Origin: COE1 sp949066965
GTDB lineage: Bacteria > Bacillota > Clostridia > Lachnospirales > Lachnospiraceae
Length of the DNA: 64,000 bases
Assembly: GCA_949066965.1 (NCBI GenBank)
Contig: CARTDA010000005.1
Location: 124,001-188,000 of the forward strand
Reading direction: 5' to 3'
This document shows, one piece after another, positions 52,942 through 61,765 of this stretch. A program made the translations under genes and the position numbers. Under the pieces are notes generated by a model. The model did no database searches and was not told where the DNA came from. It worked only from the letters and a program-made list of their open reading frames with translations. Positions within the stretch are counted from its first letter, which is position 1, and each line of letters begins with the position of its first letter.

Positions 52942-54645
52942 ATGGTAAGGGCTGGTTTTCGCAATGGGTATATGCTGCTGCTGTTTATTTTGTCTGCGGT
53001 CGGATTAAATGAAATCATTTTATTGGGAAATGACTTGATTGCACAGGCTGCGGACGGGGTGCTGGACGGACAGCAGGTTGATTTTTCCACTTTTATAATA
53101 CCGCTGCTGTGGATGATTGTGCTGGGGACGGCAGCATCGTATTGCAAAAGTATTTTTGGGAATCATTACAGTGCGATGGTGCAGAGGGATGTGCGCGCGT
53201 CGCTTGGAAAACACCTGGTCAGGCTGCCATTTTCTTACTTTGACGAAAAGGGCAGCGGCAGTATTATGACACGGCTGATATCGGACATGGATGAGCTGGG
53301 AAGGTTTTTTTCGGAAATCCTGCCGAATCTGCTCATCAATGTCATTGCGGTAGTGACTGCAACCATATACCTTGTTCAGATGGATGTGCGGCTGATTGCC
53401 GTGTTGTTTGCAAGCTACCCGGTCATGCTGGTTGTGGCAGACCGGCTTTCCAAAAAGCTCGCATGGCTTGCCCAGAAGCTGCGCTCCCATATGGATGCGT
53501 GCAACGAAAAGGCGTATGACGCGATTCAGGGAATTGTGATAGGGAGAAGCTACAATCTATATGAAGTGCAGAAGAAAGAAATCGATGCCGTCATTGACCA
53601 GAAAGTGGAGCAGGCTTGCAAAAGCACGCGGATTTCTTCCATGGGATGGGTGCTGAAAAATATCATCACCACAATTCCTGTGATTCTCTGTTATCTGTTT
53701 GCACTGTATGAGACGATGCAGGGCAGGATTACAGTCGGGGAAATGCTTGCGTTTACGGTAATCCTCAGCAGAATCCTGAATCCTATCGGGGATATTGTAT
53801 TCTGTGCGAATGATATCCGGGAGGCTGGCGTGTCGTTAAAGCGCATCCAGGAGATTGATAATCAGGAAGAAGAACGCACGGATGGAAGGATACATACACT
53901 TTCACAGGCTGGCGCGGATGTGCCTGCAATCGAGTGGAACGGCGTGTGCTTTGCTTATGGGGGCAGTAAAGAACATGCTGTCTTAAAAAACATGAGCTTC
54001 CGCGTTGAGACAGGCACACAGACTGCGTTTGTGGGAGGCTCAGGCGAGGGAAAGACGACGATTTTTAAGCTGCTGTGCGGTTTTTATGACAGGGATGAAG
54101 GTCGGTACCAGTTATTCGGACATCCTTTCGAGGAGTGGGATCTGGAAGCGGCAAGGAGCTGTTTTTCAGAAGTTTCACAGAATGTATTTCTTTTTCCCGG
54201 AACAATTTGGGACAATGTGGCGTGCGGAAAAGAACATGCCACAGATGAGGAAGTTGTGCAGGCGTGCAAGAATGCAAACATTCATGATTTTATTGTCCGT
54301 CTTCCCGAAGGCTATGAAACGCTTGTGGGAGAGCGCGGCGTGCGTCTTTCCGGCGGACAGCGCCAGCGGATTTCCATTGCACGGGCTTTTTTGAAGGATG
54401 CACCAATTTTACTGCTGGACGAGCCGACTGCGGCTGTTGATGTCGAGGCGGAGCAGAAGATACAGGAGGCTGTGGAGAGAATTGCGTCGGGCAGGACGGT
54501 GATTGTCATTGCGCACAGGCTGTCCACCATCAGAAATGCAGGGCGGATTTATGTGGTGAATGGCGGAAAAATCGCGGAGACAGGCAATCATGGGGAACTG
54601 CTGGAGAGAAGGGGAATTTATGCGGAAATGTATGCAAAGGGATGA
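52942..54645 (+). CDS. ABC exporter half-transporter (permease-ATPase), first subunit
   Basis: This 567-residue type IV ABC exporter has six N-terminal membrane helices (about 10-310) fused to an ATPase. Walker A is GGSGEGKTT, the signature LSGGQRQ, Walker B ILLLDEPTAA, and the switch His is in IAHRLS. The ribosome site AAAGGAGG lies 13 bases after the XRE-PurM stop. It pairs with the next gene (26-base overlap) to form a heterodimer. Likely cargo is a peptide, lipid or small toxic compound; no precursor gene is seen. Confidence 0.93.
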   Translation: MVRAGFRNGYMLLLFILSAVGLNEIILLGNDLIAQAADGVLDGQQVDFSTFIIPLLWMIVLGTAASYCKSIFGNHYSAMVQRDVRASLGKHLVRLPFSYFDEKGSGSIMTRLISDMDELGRFFSEILPNLLINVIAVVTATIYLVQMDVRLIAVLFASYPVMLVVADRLSKKLAWLAQKLRSHMDACNEKAYDAIQGIVIGRSYNLYEVQKKEIDAVIDQKVEQACKSTRISSMGWVLKNIITTIPVILCYLFALYETMQGRITVGEMLAFTVILSRILNPIGDIVFCANDIREAGVSLKRIQEIDNQEEERTDGRIHTLSQAGADVPAIEWNGVCFAYGGSKEHAVLKNMSFRVETGTQTAFVGGSGEGKTTIFKLLCGFYDRDEGRYQLFGHPFEEWDLEAARSCFSEVSQNVFLFPGTIWDNVACGKEHATDEEVVQACKNANIHDFIVRLPEGYETLVGERGVRLSGGQRQRISIARAFLKDAPILLLDEPTAAVDVEAEQKIQEAVERIASGRTVIVIAHRLSTIRNAGRIYVVNGGKIAETGNHGELLERRGIYAEMYAKG

Positions 54646-56320
54646 CTTAAATACTTTTTTTCGGTTTATGGGACTGATGGGTGACAGGCTGCCTGTTTAT
54701 CTGGGAGCCATTTTGCTTTCCACGATTGGGGATGCAGGGCGCAAGATAGCAAATTCCTATTTGATTCAGAGTATTGTCACGGCGGCACAGGACAAAAATG
54801 TGGACAATGTACTTTTGCCTGTCCTCGGAAATTTTGCGGTTTTTGTCGTGTGCCTGCTGCTCTGGCGGTTTGGTATCATACGTTATAACATTGAGGGGCG
54901 GACAGGAGCCGGAAAGGTGGAAAAGCTTGTGTTTTCCAAGGCGATGCGCCTGCCGATGTCCTACTATGAGCAAAACCATAGCAGCGATTTCATGTCGCGC
55001 CTTATTTTTGATACGCAGAAGGCGTCGGATATTTACACATCGAGGCTTCGCAGGCTGCTTGCCGCAGTGCTTTCGACAGTGGCGTACCTGATTCCCATGT
55101 TCTATTTCAGCTGGGAGCTCACACTTTGCATGGTCGGAATCAGCCTTCTTGTTTTCGCGGCAGACAGCTTGTTTGCGAAACCTTTGAAGAAAGCGGGAGT
55201 TCGTCTTTCCGACAAAAACAAGGTAATGCTTGAGAAGCTGACCAGCATCCTGTCCGGCATGGAACTGATTAAGATTTTTCCGGTCGGGGCAAGGCTGACG
55301 CAGGAGTATGAAACCGCGGGCAGGGAATATTACCAGATTCAGAAAAGCACGAACCGATTGTCCGCAGGGCTTGAGTCCCTGAATCAGATGTTTGACCTGA
55401 TTGGCACCCTTGCCTTTCTGGGGATGGGCATATGGTTTGTGTCCCTTGGGCGGGTAAGCCTTGGGGCGCTGACTGCACTGTATTCACTGTATGGCACATT
55501 CCGGTATGCCTTTCTGGATATTGGTCAGTACCTGCCGCAGATGATGAACTGTATCGCCAATGCCGAGAAGCTTTTCGCGTTTATTGATATGGAGGAGGAG
55601 CCGGAACAATGGACGCAGGAGCCGGTTTCGGACGACTGCCAGGACATGGGGGAGGAAATCATGCTCTCTGTGCGGAATGTCGATTTTTCTTATGACAGCC
55701 TGGGCGATGGCGCATGTAATGGCGGTGGAAAAGTACTGGAACAGTTTTCCATGCAAGTCAGAAAGGGAAGCTATGTTGCCGTGGTAGGGGAATCCGGCTG
55801 CGGGAAAAGTACGCTTGCAAAGCTCCTGCTTGGATTCTATCCGGTGGGGGCAGGAAGTATGTCTATTGGAGGAAAGGCATACCGGAACCTTACGCTGCAT
55901 GAAATCAGGCAGCTGATTGCCTATGTCCCACAGGAACCATACTTGTATGAAGCGAGCATTGCCGAAAATATTGCTTATGGCAGATACGGTGCAAGCCGCG
56001 AGGAGGTTATCGCGGCGGCAAAGGCGGCGAATGCCCATGAGTTTATCATCAGGCTGCCCGACGGATACGACACGATACTGGGAGAGCGCGGCAATACCCT
56101 GTCAGGCGGAGAGCGGCAGCGCATTGCGATTGCGCGCGCAGTAATTCGGAATGCGCCTGTCATGCTGCTGGATGAAGCGACCTCGGCGCTTGACAATGAA
56201 TCCGAGTCGCTTGTGCAGGAGGCTGTCAGAAAGCTGCGCGGGAACCGCACCATCCTGATGATAGCCCACCGCCCCAGCACAATATCAGCAGCGGATGTGG
56301 TGGTACGCGTGGGCGGATAA
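54620..56320 (+). CDS. ABC exporter half-transporter, second subunit
   Basis: This 566-residue permease-ATPase has the same plan as its neighbour: six helices, then Walker A GESGCGKST, signature LSGGERQ, Walker B VMLLDEATSALD and switch His in IAHRPS. All nucleotide-site motifs look intact. ATG 54620 starts inside the preceding gene's end. ATG 54632 is an alternative. Both subunits are likely made together and regulated by the XRE-PurM protein. Confidence 0.92.
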   Translation: MRKCMQRDDLNTFFRFMGLMGDRLPVYLGAILLSTIGDAGRKIANSYLIQSIVTAAQDKNVDNVLLPVLGNFAVFVVCLLLWRFGIIRYNIEGRTGAGKVEKLVFSKAMRLPMSYYEQNHSSDFMSRLIFDTQKASDIYTSRLRRLLAAVLSTVAYLIPMFYFSWELTLCMVGISLLVFAADSLFAKPLKKAGVRLSDKNKVMLEKLTSILSGMELIKIFPVGARLTQEYETAGREYYQIQKSTNRLSAGLESLNQMFDLIGTLAFLGMGIWFVSLGRVSLGALTALYSLYGTFRYAFLDIGQYLPQMMNCIANAEKLFAFIDMEEEPEQWTQEPVSDDCQDMGEEIMLSVRNVDFSYDSLGDGACNGGGKVLEQFSMQVRKGSYVAVVGESGCGKSTLAKLLLGFYPVGAGSMSIGGKAYRNLTLHEIRQLIAYVPQEPYLYEASIAENIAYGRYGASREEVIAAAKAANAHEFIIRLPDGYDTILGERGNTLSGGERQRIAIARAVIRNAPVMLLDEATSALDNESESLVQEAVRKLRGNRTILMIAHRPSTISAADVVVRVGG

Positions 56321-56334
56321 CCGTATAGCCGGAA

Positions 56335-56571
56335 ATGAAGTTTGAAAAAAGAAGAAATCTGTCCGGAATCGGGCTGGTTCCTAAGAAGCCGATGCTGGAC
56401 GGTTATAAAAATGCGATGAACAGCTATGGCGGCGACATCAATATCTGGAAGGCGATGCTCAACACCTATTCCTACGTGATTCCGAAAGTTATTTTTACGC
56501 TGGGATATGGAGAATTGAGTTTTGCTTTATGCCTCAATAGCCCGTTGATTGTAAATGCAGATATCCAATGA
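56335..56571 (+). CDS. Short ORF of unknown nature, possibly a gene fragment
   Basis: This 78-codon frame encodes MKFEKRRNLSGIGLVPKKP then a stretch with AMLNTYSYVIPKVIFTLGYGE. No good ribosome site is present. The last 20 or so codons run through the promoter element of the acetyltransferase gene, so the native end is probably lost. I do not recognise the sequence; a truncated gene at a rearrangement junction is the most likely reading. Confidence 0.35.
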   Translation: MKFEKRRNLSGIGLVPKKPMLDGYKNAMNSYGGDINIWKAMLNTYSYVIPKVIFTLGYGELSFALCLNSPLIVNADIQ

Positions 56572-56575
56572 TAAA
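56515..56575 (+). promoter_or_regulatory. Promoter/operator of the acetyltransferase gene, near copy of 51574-51634
   Basis: TTGAGTT (56515), 11 bases, CTCAATAGC-C-CGTTGATTGTA (56533-56553), 16 bases and GATAAA (56570-56575) reproduce the spacing of the earlier element exactly, while the intervening bases differ. Confidence 0.65.
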
Positions 56576-56627
56576 ATAGTATTGAGAAGTCAAAAGGATA
56601 CATACTGACAGCTGAGGGGGGAGCGGC

Positions 56628-57143
56628 ATGACGGAAACGACAAAAATAATAAAAATGACGGACATATGCACGAAAAAACTGGAATTAAAACACCTGGAAT
56701 CGGAAAGGATTGAGCTGCTTCCACTTCCCAAAGGAGATACAACAAACAGTGATGTCTGCGCATGGTATGTGATTGTCAGTAAGGAGGGCAGTCTGCCAAT
56801 TGGAAGAATCGGCATCGTGCACTGCCATCCGGAGTGGAGACACACCCGCCTTCAGATTGTGATTCAGGATGAGGAAAAGCGCAGGCAGGGTTACGGAATG
56901 GAGGCGCTTCGCCTTGTGGAGCAGTACCTGTTTGACATACTTGCATATCAGAGGATAGCGGTGCGGATAGCGGTCTTTAACGAGGGTGCAGTGCAGTTTT
57001 TTAAAAAGGCGGGCTACAAGCTTGAGGGGGTTCAGGAACAAGGGTGCTTTTATAATGACAGGTTTTATGACGTGATACTGCTTCGTCTGTTGCGGGATGA
57101 GTATTTTTCAAAATGGTATAATTTTGGCGAAGAAAGGGGATAA
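56628..57143 (+). CDS. GNAT-family N-acetyltransferase
   Basis: This 171-residue RimJ/RimL-like acetyltransferase has the acetyl-CoA-binding motif QIVIQDEEKRRQGYGMEALRLVEQYLFD (R/Q-x-x-G-x-G/A type) in the middle. The later NEGAVQFFKKAGYKLEGVQEQGCFYNDRFYDVILLRLLRDEY is typical of the C-terminal half. Substrate is unknown. It carries a promoter nearly the same as that of the XRE-PurM/ABC unit, suggesting joint control; modification and efflux of the same compound is a possible theme (inference). Confidence 0.87.
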   Translation: MTETTKIIKMTDICTKKLELKHLESERIELLPLPKGDTTNSDVCAWYVIVSKEGSLPIGRIGIVHCHPEWRHTRLQIVIQDEEKRRQGYGMEALRLVEQYLFDILAYQRIAVRIAVFNEGAVQFFKKAGYKLEGVQEQGCFYNDRFYDVILLRLLRDEYFSKWYNFGEERG

Positions 57144-57178
57144 TTCTCACTAGACATAAAACCAAAGGAGATGAGAAT
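57143..57178 (+). promoter_or_regulatory. Hairpin enclosing the ribosome site of the next gene
   Basis: ATTCTCA (57143-57149) pairs with TGAGAAT (57172-57178); the AAAGGAG ribosome site lies in the loop. It may tune translation of the gene at 57181. Confidence 0.35.
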
Positions 57179-57180
57179 AA

Positions 57181-57615
57181 ATGATTGAACCGGATACAAT
57201 AAAGCTGTTGCGTGAATGCGATGCCGGCATAAAAATGGGCGTTGCATCCATTGATGAAGTGCTGGATTATGTACAGGATGCTACACTCGGCAAATGCCTT
57301 GCGGACTGTAAGGACGAACACAATAAACTAAAAGACGAAATACAGACGCTGTTAGATGAATATCATGACGACGGAAAGGAACCCAATCCGATGGCGAAAG
57401 GGATGTCATGGATAAAAACAAATGTAAAACTGGGTATGGATGGATCGGACAAGACGATTGCCGATTTAATGACAGATGGCTGCAATATGGGCGTCAAGTC
57501 CCTCAACAGATATTTGAACCAGTATAAGGCAGCTGACGAAAAGACGAAAGACATCACGAAACGACTGATTCATGTGGAAGAAAAACTTGGTGACGACATC
57601 CGCCATTTTTTATAA
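57181..57615 (+). CDS. Small ferritin-like/DUF2383-type four-helix protein
   Basis: The 144-residue all-helical protein resembles DUF2383 (PA2169-like) proteins: DTIKLLRECDAGIKMGVASIDEVLDYVQDATLGKCLADCKDEHNKLKDEIQ, then GMSWIKTNVKLGM and a helix pair ending HVEEKLGDDIRHFL. Acidic and histidine residues are spaced as in ferritin-like bundles, but I cannot show a complete metal site. A role in general stress is plausible. A strong terminator follows. Confidence 0.7.
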   Translation: MIEPDTIKLLRECDAGIKMGVASIDEVLDYVQDATLGKCLADCKDEHNKLKDEIQTLLDEYHDDGKEPNPMAKGMSWIKTNVKLGMDGSDKTIADLMTDGCNMGVKSLNRYLNQYKAADEKTKDITKRLIHVEEKLGDDIRHFL

Positions 57616-57618
57616 GGA

Positions 57619-57676
57619 AAAAACAGCCGCTGAACATGTGCATTTCCGGAGGAAATGTGTGTCAGGGGCTGTTTTT
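57619..57676. terminator. Terminator after the DUF2383-like gene
   Basis: AAAAACAGCC (57619-57628) pairs with GGCTGTTTTT (57667-57676), with an inner ATTTCC/GGAAAT hairpin. It can serve the converging gene at 57691 too. Confidence 0.9.
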
Positions 57677-57690
57677 GTCATATTCACCGA

Positions 57691-58872
57691 TTACGGTTTT
57701 CTGACTTCATAGTACGCTAATTCCTGCCATGCTTCCTGCCAATTGATTCCGTTTTCTTTGGCGTCCTTATCAATTTTCGGGGAGACAACCAGCGTTCTGA
57801 TATGTTCCAGCTGTAGGTAGGTTTCGGCATGGTTATAGATAACATCTGGAAAATCTTGCAAAAGCCCCGATATTTCGACATGCTGGAAACCATCATACGG
57901 CTGTTTTTTGTCATAATTATAGTTCGAGGCGGACACCACCATTGACTTGACGTCTGGATGACAGAAGGATTCCCACAGGCAAATGCATTGGCGATTCCCA
58001 TGACTGCCGCGGGCATATTTTTCCACAGCATCTTTGAAGTCATGTATAATGACACTTAGGAGCTTTGCGTCATCATAGTCAACCAGCATAAAGTGATAGG
58101 CTTCCCCACCTGTGTCCGTATCCTTTTTTTCCATAAAACGGATTTTGCCTGCATTTTTTTTGACCATATACCTTGCAACAGGGTCTTTGGGAGGCTTTTC
58201 CCTCTTCAGCCAAATGATAAGTCCTATCATTGCAGTAATAACGGATAAAATCACCAATGCCGTTTTTTCTGGGTGTCGTACCTCTGACATTGAATCCATT
58301 TCCCGAACTTCATAACTCTCCAGCTCTGGCCATGCCTCATACCAGTCAATGCCGTTTTCCTTGGCGTCTCTATCGATTTCCGGAGTGACGACAAGTGTCT
58401 TTACATTCTTTAGCTGTAGATAGGTTTCAGCGTGGTTATAGATAGCCTCTGGGGATTCTGTCAGAAGACCTGATATTTCGATACACTGAAAATCATCATA
58501 TCGTTGATTTGAATCATAGTAGTCTAATATATCTATTGCCGCTGATTTAATGTCTGGATTGGCATACGATTCCCATAAACAAATACCGTGATAGAACCAA
58601 CGATAATCAGGGTCACATTCTCTGATTGCATCTTTAAATGTCTTAATGATAGTAGACAAAAGTTCAGGATCATCATAGTCAGTCAATATAAAATTATAAA
58701 CAGTTCCACCAAAATATACACGCCTTGTTCCCTTAAATTGGATTTTGCCTGCATTCTGCTGAACCATGTACCTTGCAACAGGGTCTTTGGGGAGCCTGTC
58801 GCTCCCCAGCCAAATGATTATTCCAGCCAAGATGATATAAATGATGAAAGTTGCCAGTAATTTTCTTTTCAT
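57691..58872 (-). CDS. Tandemly duplicated membrane-anchored protein of unknown function
   Basis: This 393-residue protein is made of two similar halves (about 1-192 and 205-393). Each has a hydrophobic helix, then PKDPVARYMV, NAGKI, a TDYDD/VDYDD segment, ICLWES, the IEISGLL motif and IYNHAETYLQL. Each ends in a VVxPxIDxDAKENGI segment and an EVR ending. This is a clear internal duplication, probably the fusion of two tandem genes. No known domain is recognised. It lies directly downstream (8 bases) of the broken surface-protein gene on the same strand. Confidence 0.75.
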   Translation of the reverse strand: MKRKLLATFIIYIILAGIIIWLGSDRLPKDPVARYMVQQNAGKIQFKGTRRVYFGGTVYNFILTDYDDPELLSTIIKTFKDAIRECDPDYRWFYHGICLWESYANPDIKSAAIDILDYYDSNQRYDDFQCIEISGLLTESPEAIYNHAETYLQLKNVKTLVVTPEIDRDAKENGIDWYEAWPELESYEVREMDSMSEVRHPEKTALVILSVITAMIGLIIWLKREKPPKDPVARYMVKKNAGKIRFMEKKDTDTGGEAYHFMLVDYDDAKLLSVIIHDFKDAVEKYARGSHGNRQCICLWESFCHPDVKSMVVSASNYNYDKKQPYDGFQHVEISGLLQDFPDVIYNHAETYLQLEHIRTLVVSPKIDKDAKENGINWQEAWQELAYYEVRKP

Positions 58873-58880
58873 GACATCCC

Positions 58881-61206
58881 CTAAAATACTGATAAATAAT
58901 TTGTAAAGTAATCCATTCCCATTATGTATGATGATAGATCCGCATAATATACTGTTCCCCAGCTGACAAGCTTTATGGCATATTTATATTTTTTTTCATT
59001 TGGATTCCAATATTTTTCCAGACCTGTTATGGTCATGTAATGTGAAGTTGGTTGACTAGGGGGATCCAAATTTGGATCAGTAATCTGCATCAGATTAAGA
59101 TATAGCGCTAAGCCATCTTCTCTTTTGTTGCTGCTGGTATAATATGAAAATACTACAGGGACATTGTTTGACAGCATGGTTGAAATATCTGTTAGTATCG
59201 CTGCCTGTTCTACAGAACCAAGTTTTGCCCATATAACGTTCTGATAGGGGCTGTTATTTTTTGCGAGAAATTCTGTCAGTCCGCTTTCCATTCTCCAAGG
59301 ATATAGTCCTGTATTTACATTAATTGCGTTTCCGTCAATAATATATTTGTTGTCATATAACTTTTCGACATAATCCATGTAATCTGTTTTTGTACATACA
59401 CCATTGGCATCTGTAAATCCATTTGAGTAACTTAGGTGATATCCTGAGTTTTGCATTGTCATGTACAATTCTACATCACTTAGAGCGATGACGCCACAGC
59501 CTATTTGCCATAATCTGTAATATTTGTCTTTTTTCAGTGCATCAATTCTTTTTGTTCCTTCAAGACCGTTTTTATATGTTGCTTTTGCGCTCCACCAGCC
59601 TTGGTCACCACCATTATACTGTCCATCAATATCCAGATACCGTGCACTGTTATACTGGTTGTCAAGCGACACAACAGTATAATGATCCATAGCCCATGGC
59701 ATCGTATCCACATCATCTGTAATGCCATCGCCATCCGTGTCCGCATTTGCCGGATTGCTTCTCATCTGGAAGTACTGCACCCGCTTTGTTTCGCCATTTC
59801 CGATATATCTGTCATCAATATTGTAAATAATGCCGGTTTCCTGAAAATCGGAAAGACCGTCTCCGTCCGTGTCCGTTTTGTTGACATCTGTATATACAAT
59901 CTGACCATTGGGAAGCTTCATTCCTGCGGTTTCATAGATGTCATAAAGACCGTCTCCATCTGTATCAGTGGTGCTCGGCTTGTTTAACGTACTGTCCTCG
60001 ATAGCGACAAAAATAGAACCGAGTTTTGAGACATCCCCGTTGTAATAATATTCTCCGTCTGTCTGGGACGCAATTTTCTGCAGATTTACGTGTGATGAGG
60101 TATTCGCTATGTTGGCGGATATGTTGCACAAAATTTACGAATGACAAAAATATTTTGGAAAAATCAATCGATTCATTATACGCCAGCGGCGGCACAAGCG
60201 TCATGAGCGGACTGCATACAGCCAAGTCATTATTTGACAGCCATGCCTGCGATAAGAAAAAAATTGTCGTCCTCATATGTGTTGCGTTGTATCCCGCATT
60301 TTTTATGCTATAATGGCTGCCCTCATGGCTTTCGATGACACCATTCCAGACAGACGTAATGGTTCTGTCAAAATCAAATTCCAGAATCCAGTCTTCTATA
60401 GGGGCAGATGTATTATTGGTAATGGATATTTCGCCAGTAAAACCGCTTCCCCAATCGCTGTTCAGACGATATTTTATGGCATAATCGTCAGTGGAGATGC
60501 TTCCCAATTCCCCTAATAACTGATAATTTTTGGGGAATCCTGTAAAATCTCCCGAACCGCTTATACCGAATTCAATATATTTTCCGGCTTCGAGGTCCTG
60601 ATTCCATCCCGCGTTTTTAATGACATATTCGGAATCATCATGTTCTGAAATTACTCCGTTCCAAATATTGGTAATATCTCCCTGAAAAGAGAAGCCAAGC
60701 ATCCAGTTCTCGATTGTGGCATTTCCTGTGTTTTCAAGCCGAACGTTGGCATTATAACCACCATTCCAGTGTCCGGTAACAGAAAATGTTACACGATAAT
60801 CTTCTGATTCATAAACATTTTCAAGTGTTGTCCCATCCCACATTTCTTCTGTTTCTGAAATTTCTTATGTTTCATTTTCCGATTCATGTATGACATCATC
60901 CGCACCGTTGATTTCAGAATGTTCTTCGGTCGCAGATTCCGTTTCTGTAATACTGGCAGATTCAGACTCTTCCGTTTCAGCATAATCTGAAGGTATTTCG
61001 CCAGGCGCTTCAGTTGTCTCCGTCAGAGAAATTTCCGCTGTTTCTGTTTCAGATGCTATAGCTTCTGGCACAGATGTGGCTTCTTCCGTATGTTCAGGTT
61101 CCTGATAAGTAGTTTCTGCAAATGTTTCCAAGGATGTCGTTGAACAGGATATGCTAATTATCAGCAATCCGGCACAGATTTTTTGAAAAAATTTGAATTG
61201 TTTCAT
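58881..61206 (-). pseudogene. Broken CBM2/vWA/TSP3/papain-like surface protein gene
   Basis: On the minus strand ATG 61206 (GGAGG upstream) begins a signal peptide and a Glu/Thr/Ser-rich region. An in-frame TAA at 60865-60867 stops it. The same frame then continues with two CBM2-like modules (WNGGYNANVRLENTGNATIENW; WGSGFTGEISITNNTSAPIEDW) to about 60285. Between about 60282 and 60130 a vWA-domain fragment lies on the opposite strand. The minus-strand coding resumes, in another frame, with the end of the vWA domain. Three calcium-type DTDGDGL repeats and a papain-like domain follow (CGVIAL, HYMTITGLEK). The MIDAS half of the vWA domain is missing. The gene needs at least two repairs to work. 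Confidence 0.8.
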
Positions 61207-61221
61207 TTTTCCTCCTTCGTC

Positions 61222-61347
61222 AGACAAGTCACAGCACATAAAAAGGCTGCGCAAATTATTATGTGCACTTTTACAGATAAACCATTAAAAGGTGTACAGT
61301 CAATAATTTGTGCAGCCGAACCATCATAAATGTGTTGTGACTTGTCT
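61222..61347. repeat. Palindromic element in the 5' region of the broken gene
   Basis: AGACAAGTCACA (61222-61233) and TGTGACTTGTCT (61336-61347) form a perfect 12-bp inverted repeat. Inside it GGCTGC-CAAATTATT pairs with AATAATTTG-GCAGCC, and further inside GTGCAC with GTGTAC. It has no coding capacity. Confidence 0.75.
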
Positions 61348-61440
61348 ATGGTGTTTGTGTTTACTATGACTTCAAGCTTTGCGTCCATTTATCACTAAAT
61401 GTTTGCCCTGTTTGTATATCAGTATTATGCTGATGTTATG

Positions 61441-61469
61441 ATAATATCATAAAATTTTCCAATGTACAA
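61441..61469 (-). promoter_or_regulatory. Promoter of the broken surface-protein gene
   Basis: On the minus strand TTGTAC (61464-61469), a 17-base spacer and TATTAT (61441-61446) form a good promoter. The transcript would carry a leader of over 200 bases with the palindrome at 61222-61347. Confidence 0.6.
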
Positions 61470-61524
61470 TAAACATATTGCACAGATTTTTCTGGCATTT
61501 TTTGTCTGAAATTTTGTTTATTTG

Positions 61525-61660
61525 TAACAGTTCAGCCTTCGGCTTCCTGTTACAGGCATCAAGCCATGCAAAACCACTTCGTGGTGGCTTGATGCACCTC
61601 AGCCACTACACGTTCTTACGGACTTTGCAGCGCAGTGCAAAGTCCTGGGATGAACTGTTA
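61525..61660. repeat. Palindromic multi-hairpin element
   Basis: TAACAGTTCA (61525-61534) and TGAACTGTTA (61651-61660) bracket GCATCAAGCC/GGCTTGATGC with inner ACCAC/GTGGT, and GGACTTTGCA/TGCAAAGTCC. It fills the gap between the broken gene and the grpE-like gene. Confidence 0.75.
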
Positions 61661-61703
61661 CCGTTTATTTCCTTGTCAATTTCCTTGTCAGTCAGAAAAA
61701 TAA

Positions 61704-61731
61704 TTGAAAAATGGCGAAATTCTGTTATAAT
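61704..61731 (+). promoter_or_regulatory. Promoter of the GrpE-like/Hsp70 pair
   Basis: TTGAAA (61704-61709), a 16-base spacer and TATAAT (61726-61731) are present. No CIRCE (TTAGCACTC-N9-GAGTGCTAA) is present, so HrcA control is not indicated. Confidence 0.75.
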
Positions 61732-61765
61732 TAGGAAATGACCGAAGAATACAAGGAGAAATCAG

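Noticed and set aside
60026..60313. Independent plus-strand gene of 95 codons
   Set aside because: Its only protein-like part is an inverted fragment of a vWA domain belonging to the surrounding broken gene.
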